Positions 18,060-28,790 of a stretch of 64,000 bases of DNA are shown here, in pieces; position 1 is the stretch's first letter; each line of letters begins with the position of its first letter. The position numbers were made by a program, and so were the translations under genes. Where the stretch lies: NCBI GenBank assembly GCA_041390865.1, contig JAWKPC010000005.1, forward strand, positions 124,001-188,000, given 5' to 3'. Origin of the DNA: JAUIIK01 sp041390865 (GTDB lineage: Bacteria > Chloroflexota > Chloroflexia > Thermomicrobiales > CFX8). A model generated the notes under the pieces. It was not told where the DNA came from. It made no database searches and was given only the letters and a program-made list of their open reading frames with translations.

Positions 18060-19163
18060 TCAGGCGATGCCGACCACAATGCGGTGGTATCCGCTGGCTC
18101 CGTCCGGCTCGGGATCGGACTGCTCGGGCGACTGGAGAGCTCCAGTACCGTCGGTCGCCCGGACCTTGAGCTCATAGGCGCCGGAGTCTGCCGGGGTCCA
18201 GAGCGTCCGCCAAATCGTCCAGGACAGCGGGCTCGGAGCGTAGAGATCCTCGACCTCCGTCCACGTTTCGCCGTCGTCGAGGCTCAGTTCAACTTTGCTG
18301 ATCCCGCGCGGACCGGCGAAGGCGAGGCCGCCGATCTCCTGCGGTTCGTTGCTAAGCACCGCCCGATCGAGCGGGCGCTCGAAAAGGGAGATCGTCTTGA
18401 CGTTGCCTTCGTTGGTCCAGCCGCGATGCTGCCAGTATCCGCGGAACTCGTCGACCAGCTCGATCCGCCGCAGCCATTTGCCGTTCTTGATCCCATACTT
18501 CCCGGGAACGATCAACCGTGCCGGGAATCCATGCTTGTCGGTCAGCGGCTCGCCATTCATGAAGTAGGCGATGATCGTCGTCGGCTCGAGCGCCTTGCTG
18601 AACTCGAACGAGTCCGAGTAGCCGTCCTCGCCGTAGAACGCCACGCGGCCCGGCTCTCCCTGGATACCTGCCTGTGCGAGGACGTCGGCAAGGCGCACGC
18701 CGGTCCAGGTCGCGTTGTCGATCAGATCGCCGCCGATGGGATTCGATATGCAGGTCAGCGTCGCCTGCTGCTCGACGGCAGGAAATGCCAGCAGGTCATC
18801 GAGATTAAGATTGATCTCCCGTTCGACCATACCCGCCACGCCGAGCGACCATCCCCCGAGGCCGACGCTCGGATCGATGATGTTCTTCGAGACGGTATAG
18901 AATTCGGGCACCGGCGTGATCGGCGGCGAAATCTCGCCCTCCCGTCCGCCTGGCGCGCCCGCTCTCAAGCCGACCACGAAGTTGCCGAGGTAGCCCAGCC
19001 CGACGAGGCCAATGCCACCCGCAACGACCTGACCGATCAGACGGCGCCGGCTCTGACTTTCGGCCGGAACGTCCGCCCGGCGAGCAAGCAGGTCGAATTT
19101 GCCGAGGATGAGCGGGATAAACCAGTAGAGCGATAACGCGAAGACGGCCACGTCGGCCAGCAA
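18060..19163 (-). CDS. Sulfite-oxidase-like molybdopterin oxidoreductase, membrane anchored
   Basis: The visible 367 residues begin in a membrane segment ('VAVFALSLYWFIPLILGKFD'), followed by a second helix ('GQVVAGGIGLVGLGYLGNFV') and a periplasm-facing sulfite-oxidase fold. 'LTCISNPIGGDLIDNATWTG' carries the Mo-binding Cys, and 'PTTIIAYFMNGEPLTDKHGF' and 'IVPGKYGIKNGKWLRRIELV' are typical. The last 100 residues form the Mo-co dimerisation domain ('KVELSLDDGETWTEV'). The family oxidises sulfite or reduces sulfoxides, and the substrate here is unknown. The natural start is upstream: more membrane helices are encoded up to about 19560 in shifted frames. No dedicated cytochrome partner is adjacent. 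Confidence 0.85.
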   Translation of the reverse strand: MLADVAVFALSLYWFIPLILGKFDLLARRADVPAESQSRRRLIGQVVAGGIGLVGLGYLGNFVVGLRAGAPGGREGEISPPITPVPEFYTVSKNIIDPSVGLGGWSLGVAGMVEREINLNLDDLLAFPAVEQQATLTCISNPIGGDLIDNATWTGVRLADVLAQAGIQGEPGRVAFYGEDGYSDSFEFSKALEPTTIIAYFMNGEPLTDKHGFPARLIVPGKYGIKNGKWLRRIELVDEFRGYWQHRGWTNEGNVKTISLFERPLDRAVLSNEPQEIGGLAFAGPRGISKVELSLDDGETWTEVEDLYAPSPLSWTIWRTLWTPADSGAYELKVRATDGTGALQSPEQSDPEPDGASGYHRIVVGIA

Positions 19164-19640
19164 CGATAGCTCCAGCGTCAGAAGATCCCGGTTCGTCGCG
19201 AAGAAGACGGATCCGAGCGGCGAGAGGAAGGCCGAAAGCGCCAGCGGAACCCGACGGAGACCATCAGCCCGGCCACCGTGCGGCGGAGCCGGGTGACGCC
19301 TTCAGGTCGGACAGCGCCTCGCCATCGAAGCGGGCGATCATCGCCTCGACGGAGATGATCCCGATGATGACCGAGCCGAGCAGGATCGGCTCTCAGTCAG
19401 CCGCTGAACAGTCCGAGCGCACCTGAGAACAGCTCGATTGCATGAATCGCAGGACCGTGTTGGCGGACAGCTCTCGGCAGGCGGTCGTTGCCGAACAGGC
19501 CTCCAGTCAGAAACCGAACGCGCCATCAGTAATGCTGAAACCGCGCCGGCCTCGCTCGATCGCTTGCATCCCGTAGGCCCGGCCTGGTTCCGGTCCGCTG
19601 TCGGGCGAAATTTCTTGCGGTTTTGCTTGTTTCATAGTTC
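19164..19640 (-). pseudogene. Broken N-terminal membrane part of the sulfite-oxidase-like protein
   Basis: Reading minus-strand frames toward 19163 gives 'AIHAIELFSGALGLFSG', 'ILLGSVIIGIISVEAMIARF' and 'LSPLGSVFFATNRDLLTLEL', then the in-frame 'LSLLADVAVFALSLYW' of the main gene. These are helices and loops of an N-terminal membrane domain separated by at least two frame changes. Between about 19570 and 19720 I see no further coding signal. Confidence 0.5.
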
Positions 19641-19720
19641 GATTCTAGTGGGCCGAAGTTACGGAATCATGACGAGAAGAAGCGTGCTGGACCCAGACGG
19701 GGTTGCCAGTTCAAGTAGAT

Positions 19721-19740
19721 GTACGTACACTAGTACGTAC
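19721..19740. promoter_or_regulatory. Operator-like double palindrome GTACGTAC-ACTA-GTACGTAC
   Basis: Two copies of the self-complementary octamer GTACGTAC are separated by four bases, giving a 20-base site that is almost symmetric on both strands. It lies 41-61 bases before the start of the ThyX-like gene. A dimeric regulator is the simplest explanation. No regulator gene is adjacent. Confidence 0.45.
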
Positions 19741-19781
19741 GCGTCGACTTAAAGATAACCACACTGCTACGGAGTCCGATC

Positions 19782-21464
19782 ATGGCCGCGCTACCGAAAC
19801 CACCCGAGGACCTTACGTATCCATTTCTCTCCAAAGCGCCGACCGTCCAGCTTCTTAGCGAGGAATCAGCGAGCAACCCGTTCGGGCTGACCATCGCTGC
19901 TGCCTGGTCGTGCTATGGCGCGCGTCCGGCGAAGGTCGAAAACGTCATCAAGCTGATGGACCCGACTCTCGATCAGGGCGATGAGCTCCGCGGAGCCCGG
20001 CGCAAGCGTGCCCAGAAACTGTACCGGGATCTGTTCGACGCCGGCCATCACACGACGTTCCAGCATGCGAATTTCGTCTTCGTCCTGAACGGAGTCTCGC
20101 GACTGGCGATCTGGTCATTCTTCCATCATCACCCGTACTACAACTCGGAGCAGGTCAGCCAGCGCTATCGCGAGGTCTCTGGCAAGGTCATGATCACGCC
20201 CGATCTTACCGAGCGCCAGGAGAAGATTTACCGGGGCGCCATCGACCGGGCGCTCGATGGCTACCGCAACCTCGGCGAGCTTCTGGCCCCTGACGTAGCA
20301 GCCCGCTATGCCGAAGTATTTCCCGCCCGGGCGAAGGCGCGCGGTCCGGAAGCCGAGAGCCGGATGGCCGACGCGGTTCAGAAGAAGTCGCAGGAAGTCG
20401 CCCGCTATGTCCTGCCCCTCGCCACCCCGGCCCACTTCTATCACACGATCAACGGCCTGACGCTGCTCCGATACTACGTGCTCGCCAACCAGATGGATGT
20501 GCCGATCGAGGTCCGTTATCTCGTCAACCGCATGGTTGAAGAGGTCCTCGACGTCGATCCGTACTTCCTGGGAGCGCCGGACTACCCGCTCGACCTCGAT
20601 GTGTTCGGCCAGGAAGACACCCTCGAATACGAAGCGCTTCAGGGCGTCGGCAAGAACATCGCCGACGGGGCGTCGGAAGATTTCTTCGCCGAGTTCGACC
20701 GCGACCTCAACGGACTCGACTCCCGGCTCGTCCATTTCGACCCGAACGCAGAGCAGGTGCTTGCCGACGCGGTCCGGACGGTGCTTGGCATTTCCTCGGA
20801 CAGCCTCCCGGACCGGGAAGCGATCGCCCGGGTGCTCGACCCGAGTCAGAACAGCTACCTCGGTCACTCGCTCTTCCTGGCGATGAACTCGAAGCTGATG
20901 CAGGCGATGAACCACGTCACATTCACGTTCCAGAAGCGCATCAGCGGTGCAGAGGAAGCCCAGAATCAGCGCCACCGCGGGACGACGTCGTCCAGTCCGG
21001 TCCTGTCAGCCCACATGCGGCGCGATCCCGACGTGATCGTTCCCTACGACGTACGGCGGGTGGATGCGGCCTTGAACGAGTACATGGAAACGGTTCAGGC
21101 GCTCTGGGACGCCAAGAACGACCTGCTCGACGACGGGGTCGCACCGGAGAAGGTGCTTTACCTGCTTCCCAATTCCCATCGGGTCCGGTTCTACGAGACC
21201 GGCTCGCTGATGACCTATTACTGGAAATGGGTCAAGCGGCTCTGCTTTAACGCCCAACGTGAGATCTTCGACTCGGCCCACCAGGAGACGCTGCAGGTGG
21301 CCGAGGTACTGCCGGAGATCGGACGCTACGTCAATGGGCCGCCTTGTGTCCTGCGCAGCAATGCCGGCACCCGCCCGGCCTGCCCGGAGGGCGAGCGCTA
21401 CTGCGGCATCCCGGTCTGGCGCGACTACAGCCCGCTCACCCTCGCCGAGCGCCGGGTGCTCTAG
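19782..21464 (+). CDS. Two-domain ThyX-like (FAD-dependent thymidylate synthase family) protein
   Basis: The 560-residue product is about twice the length of ThyX. Domain 1 (about 30-270) has 'FQHANFVFVLNGVSRLAIWS' and, where ThyX has RHR followed by a Ser/Tyr motif, 'FFHHHPYYNSEQVSQRY', then 'ARYVLPLATPAHFYHTINGL'. Domain 2 (about 350-550) has 'VTFTFQKRISGAEEAQNQRH' continuing RGTTSSSPVL, then 'YLLPNSHRVRFYETGSLMTY' and 'KRLCFNAQREIF', plus a Cys-bearing tail. The true RHR signature is therefore in the second domain, and the first has HHH. The start is ATG 19782 with GGAG eight bases upstream. It could be a real thymidylate synthase or a paralogue with a different methylation or flavin role. 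Confidence 0.8.
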   Translation: MAALPKPPEDLTYPFLSKAPTVQLLSEESASNPFGLTIAAAWSCYGARPAKVENVIKLMDPTLDQGDELRGARRKRAQKLYRDLFDAGHHTTFQHANFVFVLNGVSRLAIWSFFHHHPYYNSEQVSQRYREVSGKVMITPDLTERQEKIYRGAIDRALDGYRNLGELLAPDVAARYAEVFPARAKARGPEAESRMADAVQKKSQEVARYVLPLATPAHFYHTINGLTLLRYYVLANQMDVPIEVRYLVNRMVEEVLDVDPYFLGAPDYPLDLDVFGQEDTLEYEALQGVGKNIADGASEDFFAEFDRDLNGLDSRLVHFDPNAEQVLADAVRTVLGISSDSLPDREAIARVLDPSQNSYLGHSLFLAMNSKLMQAMNHVTFTFQKRISGAEEAQNQRHRGTTSSSPVLSAHMRRDPDVIVPYDVRRVDAALNEYMETVQALWDAKNDLLDDGVAPEKVLYLLPNSHRVRFYETGSLMTYYWKWVKRLCFNAQREIFDSAHQETLQVAEVLPEIGRYVNGPPCVLRSNAGTRPACPEGERYCGIPVWRDYSPLTLAERRVL

Positions 21465-21495
21465 AGTCCCCCGAGATCATAATCCGACACGTTAT

Positions 21496-21524
21496 GTAGA
21501 GACGCCCCGTCGGGGCGTCTCTAC
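21496..21524. repeat. Perfect 29-base palindromic element (GTAGAGACG type)
   Basis: GTAGAGACGCCCCG is followed, after one base, by its exact reverse complement. It lies 32 bases after the ThyX-like stop, so it can act as a terminator hairpin, although the T-run is missing. Arms of the type GTAGAGACG...CGTCTCTAC recur in intergenic regions of many bacteria as REP-like elements (from memory), so it may be one copy of a dispersed family. Confidence 0.6.
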
Positions 21525-21647
21525 TCTTACTGGCTTTTCTGCGAACTGGCTGTTCCGCCAGAACAACCGATGCGGCAGTCTATCCAGCCTCGGTGCTTTC
21601 ATCTGTTCGTCCCAGGAGGACGATCCGTTGTTAGGTCCGGTACCGTG

Positions 21648-21668
21648 TTATACTCAATCTGAGTATAA
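21648..21668. promoter_or_regulatory. Operator: 9-3-9 inverted repeat TTATACTCA / TGAGTATAA over a -10 box
   Basis: TTATACTCA, ATC and TGAGTATAA make a perfect inverted repeat ending 27 bases before the isochorismatase start. A TATACT -10 hexamer (21649-21654) lies inside the left arm, so binding would block transcription. A related sequence precedes znuA (30064-30083). Confidence 0.55.
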
Positions 21669-21695
21669 GGCTCATCAACGACATTGGAGGTCGTC

Positions 21696-22283
21696 ATGTC
21701 ACAGAAGGCTGTCATCGTCATCGACATGCTGAACGATTTTGTCACCGGCGCGCTCGCGAACCCGGCAGGCGTAGAAATCACGCCGAACATCGCCGCGCTC
21801 CTCTCTCACGCCCGCGAGCAGGGCTGGTTGGTCGTGTTCGCCAACGACGCCCACCTGCCTGGAGACTACGAAGAGAAGGTGTGGGGTCCGCATGCGCTCG
21901 CCGGCACAAAGGAAGCGGAAGTCATCGCCGAGCTCGATCCGCAGGAGAGCGACATCATCCTGCCCAAGCGCTTCTACAGCTCATTCTTCGAAACCGGATT
22001 GCTCTCGATCCTCCGTCAAAACGGCGTCGACGAAGTTATCTTGACCGGCCAGCACACGAACATCTGTGTCCGCCACACAGCATCCGACGCATTCAACAAT
22101 GGCTTCGAGATTTCGGTCCCGCGTGACGGCGTCGCCATGTTCCGGCTGCCCGACCACTCCGACGAGGACTACGAGCGGCTGCAGCAGGATGCCCTCGACT
22201 ATCTTGTGAACGTGTACGCCGCTTCGATCACCTCGGTGGAAGAACTCACCTCCGCCAGCGTACGGGAGGCAGTGGCAGTCTAA
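21696..22283 (+). CDS. Isochorismatase-family cysteine hydrolase
   Basis: The product is 195 residues, a single alpha/beta domain. The catalytic triad is visible: Asp10 in 'VIVIDMLNDF', Lys91 in 'IILPKRFYSSF' and Cys124 in 'TGQHTNICVRHTA'. A cis-peptide-type 'LTGQHTNIC' loop is typical of nicotinamidase/isochorismatase relatives. The start is ATG 21696 with GGAGG five bases upstream; an in-frame TTG at 21684 contains that ribosome-binding site and is rejected. It stands alone between a palindrome-operator and a strong terminator, so it is a single-gene unit. Whether it acts on nicotinamide, an N-carbamoyl compound or another amide cannot be told. Confidence 0.92.
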   Translation: MSQKAVIVIDMLNDFVTGALANPAGVEITPNIAALLSHAREQGWLVVFANDAHLPGDYEEKVWGPHALAGTKEAEVIAELDPQESDIILPKRFYSSFFETGLLSILRQNGVDEVILTGQHTNICVRHTASDAFNNGFEISVPRDGVAMFRLPDHSDEDYERLQQDALDYLVNVYAASITSVEELTSASVREAVAV

Positions 22284-22313
22284 GGTTCGGATTTCCTCGC
22301 CAGGCATCGCTTC

Positions 22314-22348
22314 AGGGATCGGGGCGTTTACCCCGGTCCCTTTTGTTT
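22314..22348 (+). terminator. Rho-independent terminator after the isochorismatase gene
   Basis: AGGGATCGGGG and CCCCGGTCCCT form an 11-bp stem (one T-G wobble) with loop CGTTTA, followed by TTTGTTT. It ends the isochorismatase transcript 30 bases after the stop. Confidence 0.85.
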
Positions 22349-22440
22349 GCCCATTCTGAACGGGAACGGCGGTGTGGATGGTACGATGCCCTCATAGAGA
22401 ACGAGCATGTGGATAAACCATGCGGACAGGGAGAACATCC

Positions 22441-22887
22441 ATGCAATTCAGCGGAGAAGAACACATCAAAGCCCCACGCGACAAGGTCTGGGCATTCGTG
22501 ACCGACCCGGAAAAGATCGCCCAGTGCGCCCCGGGGCTCGAAGACGACGGGCTCCAGATCATCGATGAAGATCATTTCAAGGTCAAGGTTCAGGCTGGCG
22601 TCGGATTCATCCGGAGCACCTTTGAATTCAACTGTGAGTGGGCCGAACGCGACGAGCCGAACAAGGCGGTCATCAAGGCTAACGGCGATGCCCCGGGCTC
22701 CTCGGTCACGATGACGGCAACGATGGATCTGCACGATGACGAAGAAGGCGGCACGATCATGAACTGGGCGACCGACGCGCAGATCAGCGGCCGTCTCGCC
22801 GGCGTCGGCGGACGCCTGATCAATCCCGTTGCCGACCGCATGACCAGCCAGGTCTTTGACTGCGTCCGTGAAAAGCTCGAAGAGTAG
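22441..22887 (+). CDS. CoxG-like SRPBCC protein (CO-dehydrogenase subunit G family)
   Basis: The product is 148 residues with the SRPBCC fold: 'MQFSGEEHIKAPRDKVWAFV' and 'DPEKIAQCAPGLED' (the CAPG motif of CoxG), then 'GTIMNWATDAQISGRLAGVG' and 'LINPVADRMTSQVFDCVREK'. CoxG proteins assist molybdenum hydroxylases of the xanthine/CO-dehydrogenase family, possibly as membrane recruiters. This one lacks the hydrophobic C-terminal tail of some members. ATG 22441 has AGGGAG seven bases upstream; ATG 22420 is an alternative without a site. A coxL-like gene lies 2.3 kb away beyond acs, which is the likely functional partner. Confidence 0.9.
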   Translation: MQFSGEEHIKAPRDKVWAFVTDPEKIAQCAPGLEDDGLQIIDEDHFKVKVQAGVGFIRSTFEFNCEWAERDEPNKAVIKANGDAPGSSVTMTATMDLHDDEEGGTIMNWATDAQISGRLAGVGGRLINPVADRMTSQVFDCVREKLEE

Positions 22888-22971
22888 GGACTTGGGAAGA
22901 GGCAACAGGTAGGAGCCATCTCCCGAAAAGCCAATTCCTTCCTCAATTCAGACGCGTGCGGGTCAACGCAA

Positions 22972-23006
22972 AACGGGGCCGGAAAAATTCCAGCCCCGTT
23001 CTTTTG
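22972..23006. terminator. Bidirectional terminator between coxG and acs
   Basis: AACGGGGC and GCCCCGTT form the outer stem, with GGAA/TTCC pairing inside, flanked by AAAA on the left and CTTTTG on the right. It serves the two convergent genes. Confidence 0.8.
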
Positions 23007-23087
23007 CATCTACTTTTGTCAGGTCCTTCAAGGTGAAGATCAGTGCCGCCCGCAGATCGCTCTCACCTGACCCTTCGTCCCGACTCC

Positions 23088-25046
<1,959 letters not shown>

Positions 25047-25206
25047 TCCTGCGGCTCCTCTCCCCCGGTTAGGTAGTGGCTTCCTTTTGATCGATTCTAG
25101 CCCAGATTTCGAATGTACCGGGTTCGGCGGGCCGCAGGTGTTTCCTGATTCAGCTAGCTCATCTACAATATCCGCTGTGGAGAAGATCCCAGAACACGGA
25201 GGCAGA

Positions 25207-27477
25207 ATGACCGCAACCCCATCGGTAGTTGGTACTGCTACAAAACGCGTTGAAGGCGGGGATAAGGTCAGCGGCGTCACCAAGTACGTCGACGATCTCA
25301 GTTTTCCAGGCCAGCTTTCGGGCGCGCTTGTACACAGTCGATACGCACACGCAGAAATCGTCTCGATCGACGCTTCGGCGGCACGGGAGGTTCCCGGCGT
25401 CGTTGCCGTCTACACCGGCAAGGACACACACCCGGACGGACCGGAACCGTCCGACCGCCATCACTCGATGCTGGCGCGAGACAAAGCGATCTACTACGGA
25501 CAGCCCGTAGCCGTCGTTCTCGCAACCAGCGACACGGCAGCCCAGGAAGCCGCCGAGCTCGTTCAGGTCGAATACAAGGACCTCGGCGCGGTCGTCGATC
25601 CGCTCAAGTCAATGCAAAAGGATTCGCCGGTCATCCGTCCCAAGTCGGATACCGGAGACTGGTCGGAAGGCGAAGCGCACGCGGCCGTTGGCGGCGGCGC
25701 AGACACCGTCGATCTCAGCGTCTATTCGGACAACGTCACGAACGCCGTGCGTTTCACCCGCGGCGATGTCGAAGCCGGGTTCTCGGAAGCGGACGAGATC
25801 GTCGAGCGGACCTACCGCTCCGGCTTCGTCCACCAGGCGTATATCGAACCGCACGCGACGATCGTCGTGCCGGATCCATTCGGCAAGCTGACGATCTACA
25901 CGATGACCCAGGGCCAGTTCTATACGCGCAAGGCGACCGCCGGCGTGCTCGGACTCGAAGAAAACCAGATCAAGGTACACAACCTCGAAGTCGGCGGCGG
26001 CTTCGGCTCCAAGTCGGTCCTGCTCGAGCCGCTGGCGGGCTGGCTGGCGCTGAAGGAGCGCAAGCCAATTAAGATCGTCTACAGCCGTGCCGAGGAGTTC
26101 ACCGCGGCAACGCCGGCGCCGGGTTCGGTGATCGACGTCAAGGTCGGCGCCAAGAAGGACGGGACGATCACGGCGATTCAGGCCAATCTGGTCTACGACT
26201 CCGGCGCTTACTCGGCCAGCCCCTATAACATCGGAGCGGTCCTGCTCGGTAGCTACTACAAGACCGACAATCTGCACGTCGATGCGTTCGAAGTGCTGAC
26301 CAACAAGCCGGGTGTTGGGGCATATCGCGCTCCGGGCGCGCCACAGGCGACGTTCGCGATCGAGCAGGCTATCGACGAGCTGGCCGGAAAGCTCGACCTC
26401 GATCCGGTCGAATTCCGGTTGCAGAACGCATCGGACGAAGGCGATCCGCAGGTTAACGGTATGCTCTGGCCCCGTATCGGCCTCAAGACCGTCCTCGAAA
26501 CGATCCGCGACCATCCGCTCTACAAGAACCGCGGCAACGATCCGAACAAGGGCGTCGGCATCGCGATCGGCGGCTGGCCGGGCGGCATCGAACCGTGCGC
26601 GGCCAACGTCAAGCTCAACACCGACGGCTCGCTCGTGCTGCAGGTCGGACATAGCGACATCACCGGCACGAACACGACCTTCGCGATGCTCGTCGCCGAA
26701 GAGTTCGGCACCGACCTGAGCAAGATCAAGGTCCAGAATGGCGACACCGACACATCCCCGTACGCGGGCATGGCCGGCGGCTCGAAGACGACCTTTACCG
26801 TTGGCCCGGCCGTGATGAAGGCCGCCGAAGAAGCCAAGCAGCAAGTGCTGGCAATCGCGGCCGCCGAGTTCGAAGCTTCGCCCGACGACCTCGAGATGGT
26901 CGATGGCAAGGTTCGCGTCAAGGGCACCGACCAGGAACTGACCGTCGCCCAGATCGCGACGATGAGCATGGGATTCGGCGCGAAGTACGAGCCGGTCTAC
27001 GGCCTCGGCAAGTCGGCTCACAATGACCGGGCTCCCGGTTTCTCCGGACAGATCGCCGAGCTCGAAGTCGATCCCGATACCGGTCAGGTTCGCATCACCA
27101 ACTACGTGACCATCCAGGACGTCGGCAAGGCGCTGAACCCGGCCGCTGTCGAGGGACAGATCCTCGGCGGAACGGTCCAGGCCATGGGCTTCGGCCTCTT
27201 CGAATCAATGGTCTACGGAGATGACGGCCAGCTCATCAGCGAAACGATGATGGATTACGGCATCCCGAAGGCCGATCAGGTTCCCTCGATGGAGACGATC
27301 ATGATCGAGATTCCGTCGCGGTCAGGTCCCTTCGGCGCCAAGGGCGTCGGCGAGCCGCCGATCGTTCCCGGCGCAGCGGCGATCGCCAACGCCGTCGCCG
27401 CCGCGACCGGCAAGCGCGTCACCGAGATGCCGCTGACCCCGGAGCGCGTCAGCAAGGCACTTCACAACGGCGCGTAA
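25207..27477 (+). CDS. Molybdenum hydroxylase large subunit (CoxL/xanthine dehydrogenase family), orphan
   Basis: The 756-residue protein binds the molybdopterin-cytosine cofactor. It starts 'RVEGGDKVSGVTKYVDDL', has the substrate/cofactor segments 'VEYKDLGAVVDPLKSM', 'TYRSGFVHQAYIEPHATIVV', 'NLEVGGGFGSKS' and 'GVGAYRAPGAPQATFAIEQA', and ends with the catalytic Glu motif 'GAKGVGEPPIVPGAAAIANA'. The active-site loop reads AYRAPG rather than the AYRCSFR of true form-I CO dehydrogenase, so it belongs to the broader aldehyde/purine/aromatic hydroxylases. No FAD (CoxM) or 2Fe-2S (CoxS) subunit gene is next to it. ATG 25207 has GGAGG just upstream. A strong terminator follows, so it is transcribed alone. 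Confidence 0.93.
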   Translation: MTATPSVVGTATKRVEGGDKVSGVTKYVDDLSFPGQLSGALVHSRYAHAEIVSIDASAAREVPGVVAVYTGKDTHPDGPEPSDRHHSMLARDKAIYYGQPVAVVLATSDTAAQEAAELVQVEYKDLGAVVDPLKSMQKDSPVIRPKSDTGDWSEGEAHAAVGGGADTVDLSVYSDNVTNAVRFTRGDVEAGFSEADEIVERTYRSGFVHQAYIEPHATIVVPDPFGKLTIYTMTQGQFYTRKATAGVLGLEENQIKVHNLEVGGGFGSKSVLLEPLAGWLALKERKPIKIVYSRAEEFTAATPAPGSVIDVKVGAKKDGTITAIQANLVYDSGAYSASPYNIGAVLLGSYYKTDNLHVDAFEVLTNKPGVGAYRAPGAPQATFAIEQAIDELAGKLDLDPVEFRLQNASDEGDPQVNGMLWPRIGLKTVLETIRDHPLYKNRGNDPNKGVGIAIGGWPGGIEPCAANVKLNTDGSLVLQVGHSDITGTNTTFAMLVAEEFGTDLSKIKVQNGDTDTSPYAGMAGGSKTTFTVGPAVMKAAEEAKQQVLAIAAAEFEASPDDLEMVDGKVRVKGTDQELTVAQIATMSMGFGAKYEPVYGLGKSAHNDRAPGFSGQIAELEVDPDTGQVRITNYVTIQDVGKALNPAAVEGQILGGTVQAMGFGLFESMVYGDDGQLISETMMDYGIPKADQVPSMETIMIEIPSRSGPFGAKGVGEPPIVPGAAAIANAVAAATGKRVTEMPLTPERVSKALHNGA

Positions 27478-27500
27478 CTCGCATCCACGACTGAATCGAC

Positions 27501-27533
27501 GAACGCCCCCTGCTGAATCAGCAGGGGGCGTTC
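27501..27533. terminator. Strong terminator hairpin after the coxL-like gene
   Basis: GAACGCCCCCTGCT and AGCAGGGGGCGTTC are a perfect 14-bp stem with loop GAATC. It lies 24 bases after the stop and between convergent genes. Nothing else is visible up to 27655. Confidence 0.8.
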
Positions 27534-27655
27534 TCGTGATTGAAGCCTGATCACGTTCTATGCGGTGCGCAGGACCCGCCAGTAGGAGCGTGAAACACCA
27601 CGCCCGAGATTGCGTGCGCATTCCGCCCGGAACAAATCGAAACGGTGGATGCCGA

Positions 27656-28540
27656 TCAACCGGTAGAATCTGCGTCGTACACGAGATGGAACGAGATTCC
27701 GTCGGGGTCCTTAGCGCCGAAATTCCCATTGTCCGGAGGGGAGCCGCCCAGACGGCGGACGACTGCTTCCCAGCTTTCGCGATCCGGTAGAACGATCGTA
27801 TAGGCGTCCAATCCAGCGACATCCTCGCCGGCGAGTGGGCGTCCGCGGCTCTGCCAGACGTTCATCCCGAGATGGTGGTGGTAGCCGCCGGCGCTCACGA
27901 ACAATGCTCCGCGCACGAAGTCGGCGGTGACATCGAACCCGAGCGTTCCGACATAGAACGCCTTGGATCGTTCGAGGTCGCTCACCCGAAGGTGGACGTG
28001 GCCGATCTTCGTGCCGTCCGGCATGCCCGACCAGCGGTCCTGACCGTCATCCAGCAGCCCGAGCAGGTCCTCGAAATCGATCGGGTCGCCGGTCATCCGA
28101 ACGATCCCGTTGTCGACCGGCCAGGTCGAGCGGGGCCGATCGGCATAGACCTCTATTCCGTTTCCGTCCGGATCGTCGAAGTAGAGCGCCTCGCTGACGG
28201 TATGGTCCGACTGCCCGAACGGCAATCGGCTATCGATCAGATGCCTGGCGAAGCGTGCCAGGTCCGGACGCGACGGCAACAAGATCGCGAAGTGGTAGAG
28301 ACCGGCAGCGCTCTGGGGAGCGCGGGCCAGCCCGGGAACCTCTCGCAGCACGATGATCGGCTGGTGCGATGCGGCAGCGCCCAGTCTTGCCTGCCCGCGG
28401 CCCCTATCAATGAGCTCGAATCCCATCAAATCGCGGTAGAACCCGAGAGAGCGATCGAGATCGGCTACGCGAATTCCGACTCGTCCCGGAGCTGTCGCAG
28501 CGGGCAGGATAGCGGAATTGGCTGTCTGCGGGGCGGTCAT
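27656..28540 (-). CDS. Two-domain VOC (glyoxalase/extradiol-dioxygenase type) protein
   Basis: The product is 294 residues with two vicinal-oxygen-chelate units. Unit 1 begins 'RVGIRVADLDRSLGFYRDLM' and includes 'EALYFDDPDGNGIEVYADRP'. Unit 2 begins 'IGHVHLRVSDLERSKAFYVG' and includes 'GGYHHHLGMNVW' and 'AKDPDGISFHLVYD'. The layout and spacing are those of CatE/YfiE-like catechol 2,3-dioxygenase relatives. The metal would be held by His in 'GHVHL' and 'YHHH' and a C-terminal acidic residue, which is not obvious here ('DGISF'), so activity is uncertain. ATG 28540 follows AGAGG with nine-base spacing; the frame is open to 28660 without a site. Confidence 0.88.
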   Translation of the reverse strand: MTAPQTANSAILPAATAPGRVGIRVADLDRSLGFYRDLMGFELIDRGRGQARLGAAASHQPIIVLREVPGLARAPQSAAGLYHFAILLPSRPDLARFARHLIDSRLPFGQSDHTVSEALYFDDPDGNGIEVYADRPRSTWPVDNGIVRMTGDPIDFEDLLGLLDDGQDRWSGMPDGTKIGHVHLRVSDLERSKAFYVGTLGFDVTADFVRGALFVSAGGYHHHLGMNVWQSRGRPLAGEDVAGLDAYTIVLPDRESWEAVVRRLGGSPPDNGNFGAKDPDGISFHLVYDADSTG

Positions 28541-28790
28541 GGCTGTCGGCCTCTCATTGGCGTTGGCAAGCGTCTCTACATCTAACACCTCGATCAAGGT
28601 TTCGATTCCATCAAATCCGCCTCGGTGCTGGTCCTGCTCCGATTCGGAGAGATAAGCCAACAGCTTCTGATTTCGCAGACATGGCAGGTCGCTAACACAT
28701 CGATTACGAGTCGCGAACGAACGAAATCTACATGGTTCGACCCGTTATTGCAGGATATGTACGCCTGAACAGGCGAGGGTAGGATCTGGA

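Noticed and set aside
25609..27021. 470-codon minus-strand open frame opposite the coxL-like gene
   Set aside because: It is antisense to a clear molybdoenzyme, has no family features and is a product of GC-rich codon structure.
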